In this document: piece by piece, positions 55,991 through 64,000 of the stretch
How the letters are laid out: each line of letters begins with the position of its first letter
How positions within the stretch are numbered: position 1 is the first letter of the stretch
Assembly (NCBI GenBank): GCA_944470555.2
Contig: OX104130.1
Coordinates: forward strand, 58,499,491-58,563,490
DNA: 64,000 nt
From: Heterobilharzia americana
Lineage: Eukaryota > Platyhelminthes > Trematoda > Strigeidida > Schistosomatidae
Direction of reading: 5' to 3'
Translations under genes and position numbers: made by a program
The notes under the pieces: model-generated
The model's input: only the letters and a program-made list of their open reading frames with translations
Told to the model about the DNA's origin: nothing
Database searches by the model: none

Positions 55991-57544
55991 TTTAAATACT
56001 GTTTTAAGCATAGTGTAGTACCTAAGATTGATGACAAAATGACTAACCATTTGAGTATGACTGTATAGATAAAAAATAATTTCAGTTAGTTTGCAAATAT
56101 AATTAAGATTCTAACAACATGCAAACTGATCACGTGGCGGCAAGACTCTCAGATTGCAGTGGACGTGATAAAGCTAGATCCAATCTATTTGTAAGATTCT
56201 ACTGCAGTTTCCTCTCGAAACCGAAATTTACAGGTCACAAATTGTGATCTGCTTCACGGTAAGAATGATGACAAGAAATGAGGTAGGGTGGCTGTACATT
56301 ATATCGTTATTAGTGCGCTATGGATAGTCAGAAACCACTTTTGTCAATCAGTAAGGTTCCTTTCTAGACATTACGGTGATTTCAAAATTTATACCTCCAT
56401 TTCTCTCATTTGAATTTGAGCTTATCAACGATGTACGCAGGTTTATTGAATCTATCGGTTGGGATCATTCAAGTACTTCAAGACAGAATAGCCAAATGGA
56501 CTTACTGGTTATACGTAGAATCAAGGAAAGTGGTGCGTCACGCTCAGCTTCGACCTGAGAACCTCGATAAAACTTGCTTTTATGACTCCACTCAGTTAGC
56601 TGATAGGTTTTTAAGTGGTTTGAATAATTCGGCTCCCTAAGTTGAATAGTTCCAAATGCACCAATAATGAGCTCAACCCTGAACGAGAGAAATAGATGTT
56701 AAGTGTTTAGACCACCTTGATCGATCTAGCTATAGAAAGCAGCACTGCTGAAGTGGTAAGGGTGGTTTTCCGACAATTCATAAAGCATAACGAACATGAG
56801 AAAGGTTTAAATTAGAAGAAAACAATAGATGACTACAGTTATATGCATAGAACAAACTACGCTTCAAGTCACGAAATAACAAAAGTTAATAAGAAGTTAT
56901 GTAGGGTCAAAAGTAAATTTTAACTTAGAATTCATCCCGTTGATGATATCCACGCAAAGTAATAATCTATCAATCTTAAACAATATTAGCGATCCACTCA
57001 CTTTCATGAAGTACTTCAGCCTATACGTGAATGTTGAAATTAGGTGGTAATATAATTTCGCAAACATATATAACACGTTTCCAAATTTTGTGTGGTTAGT
57101 TTCTCGAATCCAATACCAGAGTTTAATACGCAAAAAACCTCAATGTATAACATATAGAATGTAGTCCTAAAGTGAAAAGACAAACAAAACATAAACGGAT
57201 AAAATACGAAAACAGACAAATACTACACCAAAGTAGTAAAAACAAGGCGAAATTGACAACATTAAAATTCATCTCACTGGAGAAATCTGTTCATGAAATC
57301 ATGGATGATTTCGACTAAGATTGGAACAATTATAGACTCCACTAATATTTAACATCTGCACACCTACTAATTGAACCACTTAGATCTTTATATTGTTGAT
57401 ACTAGTGGACTGAAGCATTACTACCCTTCATATCCAGAAATAGTTTTCTTAAACACATAAATACGATGAGATTCTTTCTATCAACAGATCAAATCAATCA
57501 TTTTCTGTACGACAAAGGTCCTTAAATGTCTGGTGAACATATCA
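55991..57544. other. Intergenic, nothing recognised
   Basis: Open stretches at 56376-56640 on two plus frames have no recognisable homology. No repeat identified. Confidence 0.35.
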
Positions 57545-57850
57545 AGACTTAGGATGGCATTCACCATGAACTGACACTAGTTGCAGGAACATTAGGAACC
57601 TGGTAGCATTGAATAGCTGTTCCATCCTAGTACGGCACTCTTCAGCAGTGCGCACTCATGATCCCGTCCCACCAGGGACCGAACCGACGACCTCCAAGTC
57701 CCAAGACCAGCACATTACCAGTGAACCACGGGGTCGGGATGGAGTAGTCCATATTTCCTAGTTCTGTCAGTCCGCGATAGAGCACGACCTCCATCCAATA
57801 CCGTCGTTGGGTAACTGTCCTCATGTTCGACTTGGTTGGCCTCGCCGGTC
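57545..57850. mobile_element. S2 SINE, decayed copy
   Basis: Starts GGCATTCACCATGAACTGAC. The minus-strand hammerhead at 57607-57651 has an intact core CTGAAGA (57645-57639), stem I GCACTG and stem II GTGCCGTACTAGGAT, but GGAA for GAAA and a changed stem III. The plus-strand partner near 57735-57770 is barely recognisable. The middle contains a B-box-like GGGACCGAACCGACG. Confidence 0.65.
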
Positions 57851-57954
57851 ACTTCTCACTGAAGTTAGGGAATCACCCACTCGAAGGCAGTCACCAATGA
57901 GTACTAGATTAGTTCAATTTAGGGGTTTGTGTGGATTAATTCATTAATTTCAAG

Positions 57955-58085
57955 TTGGTATTCATCATGGACTGACATAAGTTGGAGAAACAGTGGAAAC
58001 CTGGGAGCACTGGACAGCTGTTTCGTCCTAGTATTGGACTCTTCAGTAGTGCACACTCATGATTCCATCAGGGACCAATCTTTAA
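57955..58085 (-). mobile_element. S2 SINE, truncated, with intact hammerhead
   Basis: Starts GGTATTCATCATGGACTGAC and ends after the B-box-like region (TCAGGGACCAATC). Only the minus-strand hammerhead arm is present; the right arm is missing. Confidence 0.75.
58007..58052 (-). ncRNA. Hammerhead ribozyme, S2 type, near intact
   Basis: Minus strand, 5' to 3': stem I GCACTA (58052-58047), core CTGAAGA (58046-58040), stem II GTCCAATACTAGGAC (58039-58025; GTCC pairs with GGAC), GAAA (58024-58021), stem III palindrome ACAGCTGT (58021-58014), cleavage triplet GTC ending at 58013, then stem I CAGTGC (58012-58007). Five of six stem I pairs form; the A-C next to the core is the only mismatch. Every invariant core base of the CTGANGA...GAA...NUH hammerhead is present. 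Confidence 0.85.
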
Positions 58086-58319
58086 ATGGTCTACCTGAAA
58101 ATGGATGAAGTCATCTAAATAAAATCACCTATGACATAGCATACGAAATTATCTGATAATGCACAATCATCCAATCAATTTTACGTTATTCTATTATCAC
58201 CTAAATTTTCATCTCCATAGAAAAGGTGTATTTCAATTTTCTAAATGGTTCATTTTAAAAATGTCATCAACAAAAAGCAACAAAGCAGCACAACCCGGTA
58301 TATGTGTTAATACACTACC

Positions 58320-58450
58320 CTATTAGTTATACATATATTATGTGAGGACATATGCTACTACCCGGTCATCCAGATCGAAGTAGGTGGGATACAATTTGAA
58401 CTCAAGACCCACGTGTTACAACTCCACTTTTGGAAAATGGTTAGTTTATG
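58320..58450 (-). mobile_element. S4 tRNA-like SINE, decayed
   Basis: Plus-strand reading ATGTGAGGAC, CGGTCATCCAGATCGAAGTA, GGTGGGATACAATTTGAACT follows the S4 copy at 53025-53085. Confidence 0.5.
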
Positions 58451-59434
58451 CTAAATGAGACCACCTCAATCACTATCAAAGCTGACGTACCCTATTGATT
58501 ACGTGCCAATGAAGCAGATTGAAAACTACTCACTGAACACTGGAAATCGCATTTTCAAATATTCGTTTATCACACACTATGGGTAAATAAATGAAAGCAA
58601 ATGAAAAAGAAGTTCGACACTGAGTTTTTTTAGGCGGAACATAGATGATACCTAGGAATCAACATAGCTAGTACAGATAGAATGAAGGGTTGACTTAGAA
58701 ACTTGACCTTCAACCATTAGCTTACAAGTTTAAAGTGAACTCAAACTATCTGCAATCAGACAGTAAACAACTAGCTTTCACACAATAAACATGGCTGATA
58801 ATCTATTTAGAAAAAAAAGTTATATGTATGCCAGGTCCTACATCCAATAAAACTTCACCTGTTGATGTACAATATTTACAAATCTGAAATCAAAACAGTT
58901 GATAAATAAAACGAGAAATTACTATGTTATGTTTTATTCGATTTTTATTCAAAATATGCAGCATCATTAAAATTTTTAATACAAAACCGAACAAATTTTC
59001 AAAGGGAACAAATGCAAAAATATTCGATCAAATAAATACCTTAGTGTTTGTTATCTCATTCTGTCTGCTTTTCTATCTTCTAATTAACCTAAATTACCTA
59101 TTGATGAATAAGGTTCGTTGGGAGATCCGAACACACATACACACACACACATGCACGCAGCAATGCATGAAAGCGATGAAATGAGAAATACATGCAACAA
59201 TTAAACTCTTCTAAATTATATCAACAATTTGGATATAACATCTGTCATGTGAATGAAAGAGGAAACAGATAAGAATGACTGTAAAAGAAGAGTGATTATG
59301 ATGTGTTTCTTTAGTGAAAAAATTGTAAAATAACATCACAAGAAATCTATTGATATGTATCAGTATAGATATGATATTTCGAGTTCAAGAGGAATAAGAA
59401 ATTTCTGTTTAAAAGTCACTGTTCAAGTATGCAT
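58451..59434. other. 3' flank of the 59.4-kb gene, nothing recognised
   Basis: Includes an (AC)n-like run near 59130-59150. No coding homology. Confidence 0.4.
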
Positions 59435-60141
59435 CTAATCGTCACTATCTGCGTCATATTTTCCTGATTCACAGAGCATCTGGCGTAGTTGTAAACCCTG
59501 AAAGTGAAATACAACAAAGGAAGTATTTTCAATCAATGTGCGTTACATGATGAACAAAAACTGGAGTCAAATGCTTTCCATTTATCAAGTCCAAGAGAAA
59601 GGTCAATAGCTCATATCTACATGATCAAGATTGGTTGCAGTTCCTGTTTTGTCGCGGATAGCAATAATTTATCTCAGTTACAATCATAGAATTGCTTGTT
59701 CATGGAGGTCCTAATCACACTAAATCACTTAAGAAAACAAGTAGATAATCTCAAGTTTAAGGAAGAAATTGAAGCATTGACTCTACTGGTTGGTAACAGC
59801 AGCGGAGTGATAGGGCAAATTGACCACTTGAACTGATTTCAGAAATTTTATGAGATGCGATGGGTTGACACTCCGGTTAAACTTCACCACAGATACGAAA
59901 GTCGCGATTACTTTTGGTCAATTCACCCTAGTTGTGATGCTAGAGACATCCAAATACCCATTCAGAACCTAGTGAACTGCACAATAGTACGATATGTATT
60001 AATACATAACTGTTATATGTACGTATATAATCATTGTAAACATAGATCGCTTACTTTACGAATCTCTGATAATTGATGTAAAATAGTTTCTTGCCGATTA
60101 ATTGGCCGTTCATATACCGAATTACGATTTATAGCTGAGTC
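59435..60141 (-). CDS. Last two exons of an unrecognised minus-strand gene
   Basis: Exon 60141-60055 (87 bp, 29 codons: DSAINRNSVYERPINRQETI, then LHQLSEIRK) lies between an acceptor CTTTTTTTCAG and a donor GTAAGC. Exon 59497-59435 (63 bp: GLQLRQMLCESGKYDADSDD then TAG) follows the acceptor CTTTCAG. Both are phase 0, so they join as ...SEIRK-GLQLRQ.... Charged, heptad-like spacing (ILHQLSEIRKGLQLRQML) suggests a C-terminal coiled coil. The rest of the gene must lie at higher coordinates, probably beyond the window or in short exons I could not pick out. The family is not recognised. Confidence 0.65.
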
Positions 60142-60842
60142 CTGAAAAAAAGTAATATCGTGACTGAAAACCAATGTCGTAAAATACTTAACCTAGCGCA
60201 TTACCAACCACTGTATTTGTAGTATCTGGCCAACAGCTTAATAGTCGTAAACTCTGCTGAGAAACTGCGAGTCCCTTTGCGCTATGGCTTTAGCATACAA
60301 GAATACCGATATGTTTAGCACTTATAAAATAAAATCTTAGTAGGCTTAAAATAGTTAATTACAGAGTGCACCGGGGGGGGGGGAGTGGGATTGTCCATCT
60401 GTTTTAGACAGACATTTGATGTGAGAGTCACTTAATTTTAAACCAAAACCGAATGGATTCCCTACTTCTTTGTTTAATGAAAAGGAATTACAATAATGAA
60501 CAAGAAACGCTGGCTGACGAATATGTGTTTGAAAGAAAAGCAAACTTCACACTATCACAATTTTCCAGAGATGATGACACCTAAGATTAACACCGAAATC
60601 AAGTTTGGGAAACAGTACTACAGGGAAGGGAAATAGCAGAGATAAATATTATATATTCTTCGGAAACTTATAGATGTACCCTTAGGAAGATTTAACCGGA
60701 TACGCTCGGTTAGTCAACACTGGTAAGATTGTCAATAATATAATACTAAAAAGAGAGACAGAGAAGGGGACGGATGTGAAGGTGAAGGCCGGTGGTTATC
60801 ATGATAAGATGTGTGACTGGCTGACATTTTCCAACATGAGTA
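60142..60842. other. Intron or intergenic sequence with a poly-G run
   Basis: Contains an 11-base G run at 60373-60383, unusual in this AT-rich window. Nothing else recognised. Confidence 0.5.
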
Positions 60843-61525
60843 GAAAATTAGTAACATTAATATAAGAGTAAAACTTGTGCGCTGTGGTAAAATGTAATTC
60901 CATTTTTATTGATTTATTAGATTTACCACACAGTGTAACAGTATCGTTTACTGGATTACGTTTCGGACATAATTTATTGTCAACTTTGAGATATCCTTTA
61001 TATAGTCCTAATTTTCTCGTCTCATCGCCAGATGGGCAGTTAAAGTTTCCATATATCCGGAACAGGTGCTGAGTCATTCCTGTTGCATGTGTTAGGTGTT
61101 GATTCGATTAACAAAGATTCAGTTATCAATCTCTCCCTCCACCCTGTTATGTTAGTTTTTAAGAATTTTCACCCTGTGCCATCCTATTGTGTGGTTGTGT
61201 GTAATTGCATGCATAGCTATGCCTGAGCTTTTTTCTAAATTCCTTACCTTACTAGGATCTACCAATTTTTTTTTTAAATTGATCCTATTGACCCAATTAA
61301 ACAGAATAACTTAGTTCACCAAAACCCTTGCAACGATTGCGAGGTCAAATACATAGGTCAAAGTAGTCGACCAGTATCAATCAGGCTATCGGAACATAAA
61401 AACTTAGCTAGGTCAAAATTGGTAGATCCTAGTAAGGTAAGGAATTTAGAAAAAAGCTCAGGCATAGCTATGCATGCAATTACACACAACCACACAATAG
61501 GATGGGACAGGGTGAAAATTCAAAG
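60843..61525 (+). mobile_element. PLE-1 snap-back fragment
   Basis: Minus strand 60843-61270: the PLE-1 3' end (RIYGNFNCPSGDETRKLGLY, KLCPKRNPVNDTVTL). Plus strand 61275-61525: the GIY-YIG region (NPCNDCEVKYIGQSSRPVSI, RLSEHKNLARSK) and the start of the same 3' end. 61163-61269 and 61415-61521 form an inverted pair of 107 bp with a 145-bp loop. The plus copy stops exactly where family B begins. Confidence 0.88.
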
Positions 61526-62605
61526 TTATCCGACGTCTAAATAGAGCTCGAGAACAGCAAACGCGAGAAAATCGGGCAGTCTTCAGACCTGGTCGAGAGT
61601 GGGTCTATTATATTTTCACCGTCCGATAGGTTCTGTAACACAGGCATATCTACCAGCCAATGGTCGACAGCTACCACATTTGTTGGCCTGAAGGCGATAT
61701 TTGCCTCTGTTGACTGTGAGGTGTTGTGGTAGTGTCTGACTGTGAAAGAATTACCGAGCAAACAAATAACGCTCACCAGTGATCTCTACTCGAACTCATG
61801 CAACTCTACAAAGACTTATAGAGAGTTATCATCTGAATTCACAGCTGGTGGCGTCCATTAGAGGGTTCCCACTGTCATCGTTCCTGCCTAACTTCGTTAT
61901 TGATGAAGTAATTGGAATAACCATAGGCGTCTGACCTCACAGAGATTTATCTACTCCCTAGAGAGCATCTGGTTGACTTAGAGCACATACGCGATAATAT
62001 TCTGTATAGTGAACATTCTAATAAAATGCGGGGTCTTCTGAACACACGTGTTGAGCAGCAATCTGAGTACGTTTGGCATGTTTCGCACATGTCAACGTAG
62101 GATTATGCCTCAGGATTGGTCTGCAACCACTCCATGTTTGATAGTAGGTAGTGAAGTGGTGTCAACCAATTCACTTTGGAAGTTGTGTCAGTTGTATACG
62201 ACATATCAGCTCGGATACACAAGGTTAATTTGGCATTTGCCAACTTGCGTCATCTCTGGCGCCAACCGGCGAAATACGCGGCTACATGTTGAATGGCAAG
62301 TGTACTGTGCTGCAGTCCATTCTGTCCTGATATAAGATTGTGAGAAATGGCCGCATAAAGTAGATGTGAAAAGACTACGGTTGTCTGACCATATGTATTT
62401 TCGTAGCAACGTTGAGTTCCAGTACAAGGCACTAGCCAATGAAGTCCCCGACTGTTGGACGGAGCCATGTAGGAAGTTGTGGAGCATCTGGATGGGGTCC
62501 CCGAAACAATATAATATGTTTACTTTAATATCAGTCTTTTTCTATCCACCTGTTCTTTGTATGCCGCTATGAAGTGTGGCAAACTGAACCGGAGCACTTC
62601 TATGT
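61526..62605 (+). mobile_element. Family B retrotransposon, 5'-truncated, decayed
   Basis: Plus-strand reading: RTRENRAVFRPG, then a broken RT (HRSCL.., REHLVDLEH, no Y-A-D-D), ISARIHKVNLAFANLRHLWR near 62205-62260, then VYFNISLFLSTCSLYAAMKC near the 3' end. It starts directly at the end of the PLE-1 snap-back, with no spacer. Confidence 0.8.
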
Positions 62606-62944
62606 GAGGTTCAACGCTGATTTTGTCCATCTGTCTGTTTAGCTTGATACAGTATGATGAACACTTTTCAAGCGAATTACAGTGATGAATTGACTGTAAC
62701 TTCAGTAATTACAAAATAAACATTTCTTTTTTCTGATCGATAAAGTTAATCCTAATCAAGGACAGGCTATCAAGGGCAGACATCTGTAGGATGACACTGA
62801 AATTACTTGAACGCTAAGCGAATAAGCTGCGAATAAACTACACAGATATCTCTCTGTGGAACTTTTATTCAGTGATCAGAAGAACAAAATGGATACTGTG
62901 AATAAGCGTATAATCCAGCTGTTCCAAAACAATTCCGGCTTTCT
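62606..62944. other. Spacer, nothing recognised
   Basis: No repeat identified. Confidence 0.4.
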
Positions 62945-63310
62945 TAAATGTGCTTAGTTGTGATTACCAGTGGAATCTAGGATGACCGTTTTTTCCTATT
63001 TCTGACTCACCACCTGGATTTACCTGACTGATGGTGTTTCCACTGATGACGCTAAGGCATCTGGAACGATTGGTGGTGGGTTCGAGTATCCGTGAACACA
63101 CTACCAGCTACCGTAGTGCATGTACATTCTGCTGACGAGTCCCAAATGGGACGAAATGTGCGTCCTAGATTCCACTTCTGATCAACACCAAGTAACTTAT
63201 AGCATGATGAATCTGAAGGAAATATCATGGCATCTATATAGGAGTCCAAATGCCATGTGTCGATCAATGGAATCTGGCGTAGGAACGGGCAATTACAAGC
63301 ATCAAGAAAT
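62945..63310 (+). mobile_element. S1 (Sm-alpha-like) SINE, full-length architecture
   Basis: Left, minus strand: a worn hammerhead (stem I ATCCAG kept, GTGGTGA for CTGACGA). Middle: tRNA-like with GTGGGTTCGAGTATCC (B-box). Right, plus strand: a hammerhead with perfect core (63126-63170), then the tail ATGGCATCTATATAGGAGTC ... ATTACAAGCATC. It shows the complete order: inverted hammerhead, tRNA-like part, direct hammerhead, tail. Confidence 0.8.
63126..63170 (+). ncRNA. Hammerhead ribozyme (S1 type), core intact, stem I weak
   Basis: Core CTGACGA (63132-63138), stem II GTCCCAAATGGGAC (63139-63152, five pairs), GAAA (63153-63156), ATGTGCGT, cleavage triplet GTC ending at 63164. Stem I ATTCTG with CTAGAT pairs at only four of six positions, wobble included. 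Cleavage would be weaker than in a wild-type copy, if it occurs. Confidence 0.8.
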
Positions 63311-63784
63311 AAAAAGATTCAGCTTTCTATTCACGAAAAGGCACCGATATATATACATATATATTACTGCACTTAGTACTGTTCTAAAATACATACTAAA
63401 CAGAAAATTCATTCGATAAAACTTAGCCAATCAGCATAATCCATTTATGAAAAAATTTATCACGCTTTGTCGGTTCGATAAACGATAACTACACAGAGCG
63501 TGACAAAAGAGATGAAAGCCTAGGTATTTTAGGCTTATTAGACGAAGCAACTCTTTAAGTATATGTTATGAAATAAAACTACACGTGAAATTTGGTTTGA
63601 TATGTAAGTGGTGAAATCTTACATGTAAATGGCATAATTGTAGTGATCTTGTTATGAAAACATGGAAATTTACTCTTACGACATGTTAAACCGGAGAGAA
63701 AAAAGGTTATGCTAATTTTTAAAATAGTACATAAAGACTGAATATAAAATAAAACATGGAATCCTCGTACATATTTGTGAGTTA
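63311..63784. other. Spacer, nothing recognised
   Basis: Short TATATA runs at 63347-63365; nothing else. Confidence 0.4.
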
Positions 63785-63910
63785 ACTCATGAGTCTTGTC
63801 TTACATATAGGGTTTAGAACGGTCATCAGATATACGTTGATCAAGATAGATGGAGTGAACTTGAACTCGCAACTTGATTGGAGGTGATGTGGGACGTAAA
63901 TTACTGAGAT
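63785..63910 (-). mobile_element. S4 tRNA-like SINE, decayed
   Basis: AACGGTCATCAGATATACGT and GAGTGAACTTGAACTCGCAA follow the S4 pattern, the last being a damaged B-box on the minus strand. Confidence 0.4.
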
Positions 63911-64000
63911 ATGTTGGCAGACACGAAAACAGAATAAAAGCTAGTCCATCCTAATGACAACCACTACATTAGTCGGTTTACCGTAAGTGCTTTGCCTTCT

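Noticed and set aside
1..64000. Prokaryotic-type defence system or CRISPR array
   Set aside because: No spaced direct repeats of constant length, no operon structure; the window is plainly eukaryotic.

Overview
The window is from a platyhelminth nuclear genome, almost certainly a schistosome. The reasons are AT-rich eukaryotic DNA, a complete alpha-tubulin gene with a tiny 41-bp first intron, large introns packed with retroelements, RTE-type non-LTR elements, Penelope-like elements (PLEs) with a GIY-YIG endonuclease, and short Sm-alpha-type repeats carrying hammerhead ribozymes. No prokaryotic feature, CRISPR array or rRNA was seen.

Layout. 1-8.65 kb: a decayed alpha-tubulin paralogue (4577-5926) lies between two inverted copies of one non-LTR family (called B here); 1279 bp of the copies (248-1526 and 7118-8396) is collinear and virtually identical, while homologous flanks are diverged. 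10.15-13.1 kb: a hammerhead SINE and a PLE fragment. 15.23-16.70 kb: the intact three-exon alpha-tubulin gene. 19-26.6 kb: repeats (third hammerhead type, a TA microsatellite, family A 3' end, a rearranged PLE-1, PLE-2, MITE-like foldbacks). 29-31 kb: two Sm-alpha-like copies.

31.08-48.45 kb, minus strand: six exons with matching splice phases form a membrane-protein gene (an NDC1-type nucleoporin is one speculative identity). Its introns hold a family B element with a family A copy nested inside it, hammerhead SINEs, MITEs and tRNA-like SINEs. 49.45-52.73 kb: a full-length family A (RTE-type) element with a perfect 14-bp target-site duplication and three frameshifts. 53-58.5 kb: more SINE and family B relics. 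59.43-60.14 kb: the last two exons of another minus-strand gene. 60.8-62.6 kb: a PLE snap-back joined directly to family B. 62.9-64 kb: an Sm-alpha-like element with an intact hammerhead core.

The most unusual content is the set of three hammerhead designs that differ in stems I, II and III but share an 8-nt self-complementary stem III. In at least two families the ribozymes occur as an opposed pair at the two ends of a foldback element. Family names A, B, PLE-1, PLE-2 and S1-S5 are labels for this window only; no database search was possible, and repeat boundaries are good to about 10-50 bp unless a target-site duplication fixes them.
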